A stretch of DNA of 64,000 nucleotides from Colius striatus (taxonomy: Eukaryota; Chordata; Aves; Coliiformes; Coliidae). The notes beneath the pieces are model-generated. The model did no database searches. It had not been told where the DNA came from and worked only from the letters and a program-made list of their open reading frames with translations. Below are positions 14,601-27,615 of the stretch, one piece after another. The stretch is taken from the NCBI RefSeq assembly GCF_028858725.1, contig NC_084776.1:2356001-2420000 (forward strand), read 5' to 3'. The translations under genes and the position numbers were made by a program. Within the stretch, counting starts at the first letter, position 1; each line of letters starts with the position of its first letter.

Positions 14601-14772
14601 AGGTCAGATCAAAGGCTCACCCAACCCAGCCCAGCATCTTATCACAGGTGGAGACCATAGCAGGGATCAGCATGAGAGTGTGGGACAGGTCGATGCTTCA
14701 TTGTGGTCCTTTCTCTGCACACTCTCCATCCTTCAGCAATGAAGGGATCAGGTGCCTGCCAGAGCCACTGGT
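14601..14772 (-). mobile_element. Ancient CR1/L3-like LINE 3' fragment
   Basis: Read on the plus strand, the segment begins GGTCAGATCAAAGGCTC, then CCCAGCCCAGCATCTTATC, then a region with CACACTCTCCATCCTTCAGC. This order matches the antisense 3' end of old sauropsid CR1 families, whose recognisable block is a GGTCAGACCAAAGGTCC-like string followed by CTAGCCCAG(C/T)ATCCTGTC and, further on, CTCTCC-AGCCTCCAGCAA. The LINE is therefore on the minus strand. It is strongly diverged and truncated at both ends, with no reverse transcriptase remnant. Assignment is from memory of the family pattern; the exact subfamily cannot be given. Confidence 0.55.
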
Positions 14773-16767
14773 AATATCACTTAAGTTTAAAATATTAATA
14801 AATGCAGAGCTGCTTACCCACAGCTAGTGAACACAATCCATGAGCAGCACAGGCTGACTGTAAGAGATGACTGGATAGCGGAGGAAAATATGGTTGAAAG
14901 ACTGCTCAGGAAGAGCTTTGTGTTTTGATTGCTGAGACAACTTTAATTGCAGTCTTCAGCTGCTCAATGGGAGATGCAGAGAAGGCAGAGCCAGACTCTA
15001 CACAGAGGTGCACCATAAAGGACAAGCAGCAGCAGTGACAGGCTGCAGAAAGGGAAATTCTACTTGGATAGAAGAGATTTCCCCATGACAATGAGCAGGT
15101 GCCCAGAGAGGATGTGAATTCTCCCCCCACCAAAGATATTCAAAACTCAATTAGATGAGGCCTTGAGCAACAGGGTTGAGCTTTGAAGTTCATTCTGCTT
15201 TGAGCAGAGGGTTCCTTCCATCCAGAATTATGCTTTGATCTTATGAATCTATACCCATGATCTTTGACTTTACACAGCTATTATCTTGCTATATTCAAAA
15301 CTATTTTCCCTGACTCTGAAGAGAGCTCTCCTGCATGCTATCTGCACTCTCAAAAAAGAGAGCTTCAGGCTGAGCATCCTGAATGAATGTACTGCCAACC
15401 TGATATGTTATTGATCTCTTCTGTAATTTTCATCCCTATTCCACAGAATCCCTATAGAATGTAATGATCATTTTGTTGTTAGGTACCTGTCAGCAGAACA
15501 TCACCAACACGTACCTAGAATCTTCACTGAGCTTGTATAACCTGTAGTTGCGTGGCCCCCACTGAACCCCTCTCACCTCTGTGTTAACTGTGTGACATTA
15601 TATGCCACATTTCTTTCATCACCCATCTGTACCTACAGATGTGGAAAGTTTTCTTCTATTATTCAATTAATGAAAACAGAGAAACGAGGTCAAATTCCCT
15701 CATGTGACTACAAATTCATTCACTTTTTTAAGGGATGGAAAGAGACTGTCACACTAAAAACTTCTCTAATCAGCAATTTTTAACAACCTGTTCTAAAAAG
15801 TTTAATGTAGTCTTTTTTTGTTCTTGTTCTCTGTTGTCCTAAACAACTAAACAGATACTTGCATGTCTGAACTTCATCAGAGCCCCCTCTATCATACTAC
15901 AACCAACTGATGCCAAACTGCAAATGTATACTGAAGAACTGTTGATGTTGCAACTGAAACTTTTGGCTCACTGATCATCTGTGGAACTGGGGAAGCAACC
16001 AGGACAAGGCTCTGAACAGTGTGTGTTGATTTGGCAGCCAGAAGTGGTGGAAGGCACAGCAGCTCTGTTGGGAAATACCGCACGAAGTGCTGCCGAGCTC
16101 CGAGCACAAACCTTGCCCAACACCACACAGGTCATGAAGGCTCATGGGGCTCCTTCCGAGCTCGTGACATCACCCACAATTGTCCTTTGGTTCAAACCAG
16201 GGTTAGAATGAGTCAACATTTTGACTGATGGCTTCGAAAATTGGGCTGCTGGAGGGAGCAATAAACAAATGCACATGACTCCCAAAACTCATGCCACCAG
16301 TGCGCTGAGTTCAAACCCAGACAATGTGTTCACGCCACAGAGGCTGTTCCCTCATCCCCCCCACCCAACCTCCTTTCCATGGGTTTTTTGCAGCAGCAGG
16401 CTAACCAGTTTGGCTTGAAGCAACGACATTTCTCATGTTTTCACCCACTGCTGGCAGAAAAGCCAAAGTAAAATCACTTTATCTTCATCCCAATCTTACA
16501 CCCCGTTTGCAGCTTTGCTCACACTTCCAGAATCCCTGTGTGCTACAGGAGTGTTACGATTTCTGCTCTGCAGATGAAGAATAGAGACACCAAGAGACAG
16601 ATTTTCAGCAATTCTCAGCATGCACTGAAGGGACCAAAGGAGGACAACTCTTAGATAGACAGCCAGCTTTCTTCTTTTCTCTTTTTTTTTTCCTTCTTCT
16701 TTTTAATGCTGAGCACTCAGCAGTTCTCAGCAGCCACATCTTTTAGATGTTTAAATGGGCCTTTGGA
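14773..16767. other. Non-coding stretch with mild CpG rise
   Basis: No gene recognised. About 16075-16330 carries more CpGs than its flanks (for example GCTGCCGAGCTCCGAGC near 16091 and GAGCTCGTGAC near 16159), but without an open frame of note or a promoter-like structure. A polypyrimidine run (CTTTCTTCTTTTCTC then T10 and CCTTCTTC) occupies about 16667-16705; it precedes the MIR-like element and no exon follows it. Confidence 0.5.
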
Positions 16768-16903
16768 CTTTTATTTTAAGAAAAAGAAGCTGGCTGTGAA
16801 AGGACTTGCCCAACCTCACACAGGATGTCTGTGGCAGAGCCAGCAATCGAACCCAGATCTCCTAAGTCTCAGGCCAGCCTTAACCACAAGACCATTCTTC
16901 CTC
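16768..16903 (-). mobile_element. MIR-like tRNA SINE fossil
   Basis: On the plus strand the segment reads, in order, GGACTTGCCCAACCTCACAC, GTGGCAGAGCCAGCAATCGAACCCAG, and CTTAACCACAAGACCATTC, split here by small gaps. These are the reverse complements of the MIR core (GTGTGACCTTGGGCAAGT), the tRNA B-box region (CTGGGTTCGAATCCCGGCTCTGCCAC) and the A-box end (AGTGGTTAAGAGC). The element therefore lies on the minus strand, and order and spacing match over about 110 bp. MIRs predate the mammal-sauropsid split and are rare and very decayed in birds, so such a readable copy is notable. The 3' LINE-derived tail is largely missing. Confidence 0.75.
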
Positions 16904-17394
16904 TCACAAAGATGATCCCCATCCCATAGGAAAAATCTTCCAACAGCATTTACAAAAAATTTTTAAAAATCCTATAAAAATACTTAAACCTGAACAACTA
17001 TGTAATAATTGCCATTCAGAGTCCATGCAGGGTCTAATTAAACCCATACTCCATAACCTTAATTCAAAACAATCTCAATATTATTTTTAGGGTTTGGATG
17101 TGGATTTATTGCTTCTATCAGCAGCGAGTTTGGCACTCGATGCCATACCAAACTCTGTGTGTTTCATCAAAGCACTGGCAAGAACCTTTCTTTTCTGGAC
17201 AGCTGCTGTAGGCTCGAAGTGAAGGAGAACCAGCAGCTTCATTCCCCTTACATGATGGTTCAGATTAAAAAACATCCCTGCTGCTTATGCTTATGTTATT
17301 GTCCCATTAGAAAACAGGGTGGTTGTGTTACTGATAATGTAAGCAAGTCCTTTCTGATTTGTACTCCTGAGCCACAGTTTGGGATTAAGCTTTA
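16904..17394. other. Non-coding spacer
   Basis: AT-rich spacer between the MIR-like fossil and a CpG-elevated patch. No gene, repeat family or regulatory structure recognised; short overlapping open frames only. Confidence 0.5.
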
Positions 17395-17720
17395 ATTCCG
17401 GAGATATGAGTTATATAATACAGCAGAACAGGACTCCCCGAGCCATGCGTTTGCTGACCTTCCAGTCTAGCGAGCAGAGGGCTGCGGTGCCGCACTCACA
17501 GATCCCACCCAAACACATTCTTCCGTCTCCTTAGGCATAATTTCATTTCATTTTTCTTCTTGATTTCCAATACGAGGTGTGGGTGATGTGCAAGAGTTTG
17601 CAGAAGCCCCAGAAGTTGAACCAAGCTGTAGGTGTTGTTTTCACACGTGAAACAGACGGTAGATGATGATCTCTCGGTAGCGATTGAAAACAAAGGCACG
17701 TGGCGACACGGATCCCCCGA
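17395..17720. promoter_or_regulatory. CpG-elevated candidate regulatory patch
   Basis: CpG density is raised (CGAGCC, TGCGTT, AGCGAGC, GCGGTGCCGC, TTCCGTC, ATACGAGG, CACGTGAAAC, GACGG, TCTCGG, AGCGATTG, GGCGACACGGATC) compared with flanking kilobases. It contains a 12-bp palindrome TGCGGTGCCGCA at 17483-17494 and an E-box-like CACACGTGAAA at 17642. An 84-codon minus-strand frame overlaps it, but has no recognisable domain. It may be a conserved non-coding element or a short unmethylated island; no TATA box or start-site motif supports a promoter specifically. Confidence 0.3.
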
Positions 17721-20700
17721 TTCTTTTATCCCTTTTATTCTTGGTTTCATGCTTCTGTAATTCCAGAATTGGTTAGAGGAACTAACTGCAATAATACCAC
17801 ATTTCTAACTTCATTTTGGTCAGAGACAAGAAACTCAAATACTTCTGGTAAACTAGAACAATGCCGCCTCTATGAACTGAGCTGAAGGACCGCAAAGCAT
17901 CTATTTGTCCTTGTTTCTTAAAACCTTTCGTCTTTGATTACAGAAATGGGTTAAAAGCAACAGCAGAGAAAAAAAACCACAACCCAAACCATCAAAATAA
18001 CTCAGGCCAACAGCAAAGCCAGGACATTTTTCGTGTTCTTACCCTGTGACTCGGTACCTGCTGGACCAGTGTCTCCTTTTTCATTACCCTGTCAATAATA
18101 AACACTCCACTTTAGCCCTCAATCACTGCTTTGGCCCTGAGCCTTCAGAGCAGATGTGGCGGATGACATTATAAAAATAGTAGTAAGTAAACAGCAGTGG
18201 CAAAGGCCAGGCTGGACAGGGGGAGAACGGGAACCCTGAGTTTGTTGTGCAACTGTCAGACAACCCTGATGACAGCGATTCCTCTTTTGAGTTCACTCTG
18301 TGTCCTTCAGATGGTGGATCTCTGCATGGAAATCATCTGAACTCACTTTGTTGTTGTTAAATGACAAGGGCCAGTGCTTAAAGTGCTGTACCTCCCTCTA
18401 TAAAAGTTCTGAGTTTGTGTCTGAGCTTTGCAGCATGATATACTTTGCAGGCTCACTGCTCTGGGACAGAAAACTTATTCACTGCTGGATTAATGCAGTG
18501 TACAAAAGATGTGTCCTGCCTTCTCTGAAGCTTTTTCCTTCCAGCTCAGTGCTGTGCTGTGACCCTGAGAGAGGGTGTCTCTGGGATGGCCACAGGGACA
18601 GATAAAAAACCCTCTGATTCAATCATACCTGTGTTCAGGTCAGTGGCAGCCCTCACGCTGCCCACCCAAGGGTGCTTAGTCCCTGACTCTTGTGCTCTAG
18701 TGATTCTCCAAAAATGAATTGACACATGTACTCCTGAAATTGGGCACTAACTGAGGTTTGTGCTTTGCCACTGAGATGTTGTCATACAGGGGGAAAAAAA
18801 GTAGCACTGTACAAACAGAAGCCATTGTCTGTCATTACCTCTTTATCTTACTGTGATATATAATATATATACTGTGATACTGTGTCCAGCCTTGCTTCAT
18901 TTTGCAAGCCACGGTGGCTGGAAGCATCCGTCATCCTATCAGTTGAGCTGGATTAATTATGCTCAATCAAAATGTTTCAAAAGAGGACAGAAACGTATGC
19001 AGCATTTAATCCTGTCCATTCAGGTTGTCAGGACGTTGGCATTTTACACTTCAGTTCAATTACAAGACAAATCTGCTAATGGGACATAATCTTTCAGAGT
19101 AAACAAGGAAGCAAAGCACTAATATTCTGGCAATTGATTTATGCAGGGTAAATGGTGCAGAGTAAAAGCTTCAGGAAGCCACATGAGTGAGAACAGCCAT
19201 AAGCTTGTCTGATGCTGCTTTCCCTTTCCTTCTTCAACAGGGAAATAAAACTCAAGCCATTATGTGAAGTCTCTTCTGAATTGATCTATGTGCAGGAGTC
19301 GACTCTTGGACGCAATATACCTGGTAGGGTCTTCTGCCCTCCCTTCTCTCTCTGTTCCCTTCTTTTGCTTCCAGGGGAAAGCAGGATAGGAAAAGGAACA
19401 AGTGAATCATGAAAGCCTTTGCTATAAAGGGTTGTATGTTCCTGTCCTGCAGATGAGGAGGCTGGAGAGCCATGAGGCAGCTCACTGGCATTTGGCATTG
19501 AGTAGGCTGATGAGAGAACCCCCCCACCTCTCCCCTTCGATCCTCCCCCTTTAGCTCAGCTCTCTATAAAAGCCACCAGTGAAGTCACCGAAAGCAAGTG
19601 CTCTGCAGAGGAATGAGTTGTGAGCTCTGAGCCTTTCTTTGACTAAACAAACCTTTAAAGGTTTAATTAAGAGTGATTTCAAGTGATGTAATTGCCTTCC
19701 CACACAAACTGAAATTTCCCATGCGAGCCAATTGAGCTCTTGCTGTGTGATCCCATGCACACGCACACATCCACGCACACACACACATCACACTCATCAC
19801 ACACATCACACTCACGCCCTGGTACCCCTGGCACATTTTTAGAACAGATGTAAGAGAAATAATAGTGAAACCTTTTTAGCTCCTGCCCATTGCTAGGTTA
19901 CTTAACAGCACTGCAGCTTTGTAAGTCTGCCTCGTCACTGATACCCTTCAACAGCCATTTGGACATCATGTTTTCATTAAGCATTTATAGCAAACCAACT
20001 GCCATTAAAGATTTATAAATCCTATTGCATTGCAGCACAGCCCAGAGCAAGAATTGACCCTGAGGTCAACGTTTTTGTCCTCTAAGGACAACAACACATC
20101 GGTATTAGTTGCCAGTGGAAAGTGCATGTGCTGCATCGGCAGGTGAGTTTGGTTTTGGTGAGAGCATTTTGTTTGGAACATAGTATTTATCAAAGGAGGA
20201 AGGGCCTGAAAATTAGAATGCACCAAAAACTGCAAGTCAGTTTGGAAAGACCTCCCAAACTCATTTTCACTCAACTCAGCTCTTTCAGCACAAGCAGGGA
20301 TCCAGCACATGCTTTGCCATGTGATAGGTATAAATGTACTTCAGGCAAGTCACCTGCTCTCAGAGGAAGGCTGGTGTAATGCAACCTGGTTTCCCAAAAC
20401 CTAACCATCTCCCAGAAATACTGCACCTATCCAGAAGGCTGCATGGCAAAGCTGGGTGCCAGAGAAAGGTGCTAATGGATTATCTTCAAACATTCATCTT
20501 AAGTGGTTGTTTTGTTTTGGAGGAACTTATACCTCAGCCCAGCAACTGTTGTGGAACTTGTTCATCCACCTCCATCTCCAATTAGCAAATTTCACTGGAA
20601 GGGATGTTGAAAGCAAGAAGTGAGTTATGGAAATCTGAAATTGCACTGTGAAATGATGACATTGTTAGGATCAAAAGGGACATTGTTATAATTGGGTACA

Positions 20701-23700
20701 TCCAGAATTTTACAGTGTTTGGAACTGAAGTCATGTATAAATACTCTTTCTCAGAGTACCCATGGGATTGGTTTTTTCCCAAGGACTCTAGGACTTTACA
20801 AGCTACTTTAAGGAAAAGCATTTGCCCTTTCTCTTAAAAGCTGGACCATAACATCCAGATTCAGTCCAGCTTGACCTGTGCTCTTTCAGAATAAGGAAGG
20901 AGGGGTTCCCCAATTTATTTACTGAGACTTTACTGACTGTTACCACTGTGAATGCTTAAAACAACACCTTGAAATTTCTATTCAATCATCAAGGAAACAG
21001 CCTTCCAAAGAGTTCAGCACCTCACAGTCCTCAGTACAATCAACGTTTCAGCTTGGCCACTTTTGGGCACGGGGAGAATTCACAATCAATTTGCAGACAT
21101 TATCTTTTCCTAATTTTTTAAGGCTTAGGAGTATTTTTTCACCTCTCTGGAAGACATGAGCACACCCAAGCTGTGCAGCACACCCACGAGGGCTCTCGCT
21201 TGTAGAGGGTGGTTAATTCTTTCCGGAACGGTTACAGAAATGTGTGGGTCGCAGCCTGATGTTTTCTACACATTTGTCCACATAACAGATGAACTGCTGC
21301 ACAGTTGGCACAAAGCTCTGGCTCTCCCTCTGACAGACTCGAGGGGGTTGCAGAGGGTGGGCTCTTCCAGAACGGAGCTGTCAGCAGGAGGGGCAGTGAG
21401 AGCTGGCACAAGGCAGCTGATCTGGGACATGGCTCTTAGCTTCGTGAGAAAGTGCTCCAGCAGAGCTCCTGCAAAGCAGCTGCCTCCTCTTCATGAATGT
21501 TAAATTCTCTGTGCACTATTAAAAAAACCCTTCTCCTTCTCCTCCAAACTTGGATTTTCAAGGATTTCACGTTAACCCAAAGGGGTGAGTACGAATTGCT
21601 CAGACCCAGCTTAATAACACACTCTCCAGACCTCAAAATTCACACTTTGCCTGTCAAAACTCATCAGCAAGTATTTCAATTCTGTTTGTACCTAGGCTGG
21701 ATCTCCCCAGGGACCAGTGATAACATTTTGACTTGTGACAGATGCTTCCTTCATAAGGATATTTTCCAGGCTGACTTTTCCCCAGCTACCTCACGAAAAT
21801 AGTCTCTTTTTATTAGAAATGAGTTCTTTGAGCTGTGTGGGGGGTGGTGAGGGTGGCAGCATCCTTTACAATTTGTCTTTTGATTAAAAATGAAGAATAT
21901 AAATCTAAAGTAATTAACCTGTGTTATTGGATGTACACTGATGATTACATTATAGCACTGGTTATCAAAGGATTACAGTTAAGAGGTTTAATATTCTCCA
22001 GCTGATCCTGTAGCAAATTAATCTGGTCTGACCTTTACTGTTCTTTGTTATGTCACCATAGTATCATTTCAGCTATATCATCCCTTAACCCCTTTCAGTG
22101 AAGTTTAAAAAGGCAGGGAGTTTCTAAAAACATAACTCTTAGGGGAAAGACTAACAAAGCAAAGCTTGGTCTTTTCATCACAACTGATCAGTTGAGAGAA
22201 GCAGATCTGAATGGTAAACAGTTGCACCTCTGCAAGCCTTTTAGTCTTGATATAACAGTGACAAACTGGGAAGAAATCTGTTGCCTCCCCAAGGATTAAG
22301 TTCAGCACTAAATAAAATGGGAGCTGCTTGGTGCCACATACATGCTGTATTGTCTTTTCCCTAGGAAGAAAGTAAAATATGAGGCCAATAGCCCTCACCT
22401 ACCTGTCTCACGTTTGAATCCATCACGTTTAATCCCTCAGTGTCCATGCAAAGCCCACACAATCACATGTGTATGACAATGCAGTCTCACAGCTGTGAGG
22501 TCATACTGAGCTGAGTGGATTAAAAACATGATACTTCAGTGTAATAAACTCAGACTTCATAGATAAGAAAAGCTGCACAATGACAGATTTCTGAGCTTTT
22601 TGTCTGACTCTGCAGAGAACAGAAGCCTAAGCCAATGAAGCAACTGACATCTGCTTTTAGATACTGTTGCTCATCTCCCTGTAAACCAATCTTAACCAGT
22701 ATTTTTTTTACTGCTGTCAGAAGAACATGTTTGTCACTGGTCAGGGCTATACAGATGAATTTCCCACTTGGAAGTGTTAAAATACACTGGTGTTAGCAGT
22801 CAAACATGCAATCAAACACATGGGTACAAGAACACATGCTCCAGGGCTCTGTAGAGCCAGGAACACATCCAGCAAGCTCTCATGGAAAAACAGCCTGAGC
22901 CAGCTTCACAATATGCAAATGCCACATAAAACCCAACCAGCTCAGAGGAGGTGTAGGAGGGGTGAATCTTCTGCCCCTACTTCACTCCGTCCATGGGACA
23001 TTTTATTTCTCTCTACTCTTTCTGGACACTGCATCTTCTGTTTAGGAGTTTAGGTGTAAAATGGCTGATTTTTGCCTGGGTTTTTTTGCACCATTAGTCA
23101 CTTAATGCCAGACCACTGATATTCTACCCCCTCCCTGGACAACAGTCTTTATTCATCTAATACTATTTTTCACATGCCCATCTAGGTCCCAGACCACCTC
23201 CTGCATCTCTGTGTATATAACACCAGTGATCCTTTACTTCAGTTTTCCTTCCAGGTCTGAATTTGGATTGCCAGTTTGGTAGAAAGGACACGAGTCTACC
23301 ATGTCAGAACAAATTGCTAGTCTAAATTTTTTGTTCCTAAGGAGGGAAATATTCATGTCTCCTAGGAAACTTAAAGCATTGCTCAGTGTAAACATAATCG
23401 TGGCATATTTGAGAAATTAAGGCTCTTCTTCTATCACAGAAATAAACCTTAGTGATGTCTATTAAACATTTTTTCCTGTAGATTCTTCCTGGAAAGTGAA
23501 TTAAGCCCCCAATTTGAAATTATTGCAGGATTGTCTACTGCAAAAAGCACCTTTCTCATGACCCTGAGGGGCTGTGGCAGCACCTGAGCCTCACGATGAG
23601 TGATGGCCAAGAGGAAGGTAGCCAAAATAATGATGTGATCTAGTAGCCTGGTGTATATTCCTATAAAAGAATCATACTCTGGTCTATCTTAAAAAAAGCT

Positions 23701-24964
23701 TGGTAGAGTGCTGTAGAATACCAGGCAACTTCCTTCTCCTATCTCCCTCCAGATGGAGCCTGGAAGACCATCTTAGACACAATATCCACTTCTTGGGTGT
23801 TTAAAATCATGTCACATCGATGCCTACATGGATGTCATTGAAGAAGGAAGCCTTATTTCATGCCTCAGCTTTCACAGACATATTTGTGGAGCCCCAACAT
23901 TATATTAATTTCCCTTTCTGTCCTTGCTTTCCTTTCTTCTATCTCTTCTGTTCACATGGGAGTTGTCACTGATCATTAAATTGAAGTATTTGCATTGCAA
24001 AATGGAGCAAGTGTAGAATTCCCAGCATTCATTCCAACATGGCATGAAAACATAAATTCTGGCATGTAATTCTCTGAAGGGTATGATTGTATTGTGTGTG
24101 AATCACACGAGTTGGAGAGACACACCCAATGTAAGATCCTCCAGTTATGCAATAGTGTTTAAGAAATCAGGCATTTCTTCAGATTCTACTCTTCATTTGC
24201 CAAAAGGACTTGATTGCCCAAGTTCATCAGTTGCCAGGAAATGTATGCTGTTCAGCTCTGCTCTCATATGGCAACCTGAAAACACTAATAAATAGGATTT
24301 ATTCTGACTGATGCCAAAGCATTTCTACACAATTGTAGGCACCTATAAATTAAGTTGTGCGCCTACAAAATAATCACATCTTTCCCAATCTGCACCTCAG
24401 CATTCCATTTGGTTGATAGTGAGGATAATAAATTCACTTTATAAATGCCCTGATAGTGCTATTGTTAGCATTGTCCTCATTTCCCTTTTAGAAATTCTTG
24501 GTTTGGATTACACAGACCACTGAAAATCTGTTTGAACTGAAATTGTATGTGGCAGAGGGTCAGAAAATGTTTCATTTTTTCTCCTTCAGGCTAAAACCAA
24601 TTCACCTATTTTCACATTATAAACAGAATAAGAAAGAAACTTGTTCAGGTTTAATATTGTGGGACTTTGGGGCTTGAGATGTGGCTGTGGCAGAAGATCT
24701 TGTGCTTTGTGTCATTCCTGTGGCAGCGTGTTTTCACCTGCACAATGATGCACACACGTGTGGGTATACACAGGCTGCATTTCAAAACATGACAGTGCCA
24801 CTTTTAAAAGTGAAAACTCCAAGAAGTGTTCTCTCTCACCCCATTTTTCTGCATCTCCCTGAAGTGAGAGATCTTAGGGTTGTGTTTTGCAAAGCACACT
24901 GTATGGATGGATACGTACCCAGCGTTTTCAGCTTGCTGTCAGTTTACTGGAAAGTGCCACTGTC
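17721..24964. other. Non-coding stretch with microsatellites
   Basis: No gene recognised. An AT-rich dinucleotide patch lies at 18855-18873. A strong splice-donor-like GGGGTGAGTACG at about 21583 sits inside overlapping short frames and has no matching acceptor that makes a convincing exon. The rest is ordinary AT-rich non-coding sequence. Confidence 0.55.
19757..19815. repeat. CA-rich microsatellite with 18-bp duplication
   Basis: An impure CA-repeat tract contains two consecutive 18-bp units, ACACACATCACACTCATC and ACACACATCACACTCACG (19781-19798 and 19799-19816, differing at the last two bases). This is a simple tandem repeat likely grown by slippage and probably length-polymorphic. No functional role can be inferred. 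Confidence 0.85.
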
Positions 24965-25034
24965 TGTGGCAGGGGATTGGGATGAGGTGATCTTTAAGAT
25001 CCCTTCCAACCCAAACCATTCTATGATTCTATGA
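24965..25034 (+). mobile_element. CR1 LINE 3' terminus
   Basis: The last about 70 bp of a CR1 LINE. It reads GGCAGGGGATTGG, then GATGATCTTTAAG-like sequence (here GTGATCTTTAAG), CCCTTCCAACCC, and ends in two perfect copies of the CR1 terminal octamer ATTCTATG (25018-25025 and 25026-25033). CR1 elements insert as 5'-truncated copies and end in this short repeat rather than poly(A), which explains the abrupt left edge. Orientation is plus. It is too short to name a subfamily. Confidence 0.9.
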
Positions 25035-27479
25035 AAATCCTGCAGTTTCTGGAAATCCTGCTCCATAACATACATCTCCTCATGGAGCACAGTCAAGCTC
25101 AGTGATGCTCAGGTCTCAGAAGAACCAGAGGTACATAAAAATTGCAGTGGGAAAGGAAAGTCTGTTAAAATATCTTTTATCAATCAAAAAGTATTGAAAG
25201 CTTTGCCTATTATGGGATTTTTCTGCTAATAGCTGAAAACTAGATCCAGGCTGTCAACCATCATCAGGAGCACTGCTCCTCACCTTTAGCAGGGCCATGC
25301 TCGTTCGCACCAGCTGATGATTCAGTCTTTGGTTGTTTGAGTGCCACCTACACTCAGAGAAGTTAATTAAGAATAACAGATTCTCTCCTGTAAATAATGG
25401 GGACTCTATTTCTTTGGTTCTTCTGGTAAATACTGTATTTCTGAAACCAGAGCTCCTAAACTGATTTGTGTTACAAGAGTAACTTTCCCTTATGATTAAT
25501 TGATTGATTACTTAGTTAATTACTTAGTGATGTGATCACTCAGGTGTATTATGGCATCTCATGAGTTGATAACAATCTCTGACTAAGTGTATGGGTTGTA
25601 GCTGCTGGTATATCTGCTCAAAACACGAGGCTGTACATTTCTTTTGGATGTGAAGGAGACTGGGGGCAGAGGGAGGAATTTCTCACACCTTGGTGTGATC
25701 CTTCTCATTACAACTTTTGCATTTGGAAACCTTTTGGTAAGTTTTGCTTACAATTCAGAAAAAAAGAAAGGAAAACATATTAAAGTTGGAAGGGCATGAT
25801 ATATATCCATTTGCAGTGGCTTTTGGATATGGGTTTTGTATTGTTTCCCTCCCTTCCTTCTGGCTCTGTGAGGACTGCAGCTCATCCTCCTGTTTCAGGG
25901 AAGGTCAGATATAGCCTCAGCCTTGTCTAGGAGCTCCGGAGAAACTTGCTCAGAAAACGATAATGACTGACCCCCATAGCCTGTGAGTCTTCTCTTTCAC
26001 CCCATGTTCCAGAATTAACATCATTTTAACATCCTGAAAAATAACTCCAACAACAAAACCCTCTACTTTCAGATTTAGCATGCTTCTGTGGCTAAAATTG
26101 CCATGAGTAGGAAGCCTGCTCAGAGGCTCTGGCACTGCTACATGCTCTCACTATTGGAGATGCTGCTCAGTTCCCATGATTCATTTTTCTCTTGCTTTTT
26201 GTACAACCCATGAGCAGCCTAGTCATCATATAGTGAGCTGAACCCTCTGAGACCACACAGTCCTGTTGCATCATCTGTGTCATGCTCAGAAAGCTTCCTG
26301 AGTTTCTTGTCTATGAGTGATATTTTACCAATTGTCTGAAAGTTGTGTAAATCCCTGACCAGGTACTCGAAATACTTTGTGAGTAAGTGTGTTCTGGCCA
26401 GGAGACATTCATTTATACTCTCTATATTCAAAATAAATTAGTACATAATACCATCTAATTAATTCACATTCTGGTGGAACATTTTTAGAAAAATTATAGG
26501 TATTAAGGTTATTTACTCTTAAAATGACTTTGGGTTCCTTTAGCTAGCGTTTCCCTAAGAAAATAGCATTTTAACAAACACTTGGTTCATTAAAGCCTCA
26601 CTATGGATGTTTGAATAGGATTAATTCTCTCTGGCCAGCTCAGTTCTTGATGATTCATTTCAGATTACATCACAACACGCCAGTCTTCAAGCAAGAATTT
26701 GTGACAACAGTGTTTTGAGTTGAGCATTTAATCTTCCTAATCAAATAAAAGTGGGGTTTTTTTGTAGTGAACACCAGGTATAGCATTGCTAAAACATGAT
26801 GAATGTACCCAAATGGAAATGTCCATTCTTAAAAACATGACATTTTCTTTAATTTCCATTAAACCCTGGAATGCACTCAGCTGCATTTCATTTCATAAAA
26901 GCCATTGTAATGGGTTTTTCTTCAGAGATCTATCTTTTGCTCTGTGCAATGAGTTTCAATTAAGTGTAGTCTTTGGGTTTTTTCCACGTCTGGTTCATGA
27001 TTATGATATTTTTTTGCTGTTAAATCCCTCTGTAACATGTCCCATTTTCCAAAGGCTTCTTTTACAGCTAATTTTTAATGAATTATAACAACCCCCTGAA
27101 CCTTCAGGAGTCTGAAGCCAGTGTCAAGTTTTTCAGGGCAGGCTTTCCTCTGGTTTTTAATGTAACATTTTCCATTCACCTTTAAGTAATCTCAACCCAG
27201 GATTATAAAGCAGGAGTACATGGAAAAAGTATCTGGTAGAAAAGTAAGGAAGTCGTGCTTGAGTACCAAGCAGGTTCGTTTCATGGTTGACCAGCTCTCA
27301 TTTTCATCTATAAAATGTAATACAAACTACTTGTATCTCCTTTCTTTCTAGCTGTAACTGACCTGTATTAACCTGGCTACTCAATACCATTGGTTTCATC
27401 TTTCCAACACAATAGACACAGAAATCCTTTTTCTTTTCCCTCCTTTTTCTTCTCCTCCTATTCAACTTCAGCACCATTT
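25035..27479. other. Non-coding stretch
   Basis: No gene recognised. Around 25494-25545 is an AT-rich patch with a direct repeat ATTACTTAGT separated by a few bases and repeated GATTAATTGATTGATTAC, rich in homeodomain-like cores. At 27290-27345 a sequence resembling the MIR 3' core (CTCATTTTCATCTATAAAATG) is present but unsupported by flanking MIR sequence. A pyrimidine-rich run occupies 27426-27463. Confidence 0.5.
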
Positions 27480-27615
27480 GGGAGAATGGAAAAATTAATT
27501 GATTTTCCCTAATGATGTCTCAGCAAGCAGATCAGGTTAACTGTGGGCAGCAGCTGCAGTTTGACTTGTGAGTGTGCAATTGAATATTATACACTCGTTG
27601 GATTACTGCACCTGA
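27480..27615. promoter_or_regulatory. Candidate enhancer with homeobox, MARE and E-box motifs
   Basis: Within about 130 bp there are AAATTAATTGATTTTCCCTAATGATG (homeodomain cores; shown here in under two motif units), TGATGTCTCAGCA (MARE/AP-1-like), GCAGCAGCTGCAG (E-box CAGCTG) and GCAATTGAATATTATAC. No exon structure fits. Motif density suggests an element but short motifs are common by chance, so support is weak without conservation. Confidence 0.25.

Noticed and set aside
27290..27345. CTCATTTTCATCTATAAAATG resembling the MIR 3' core
   Set aside because: Similarity is limited to one AT-rich string; flanking order of MIR does not follow.
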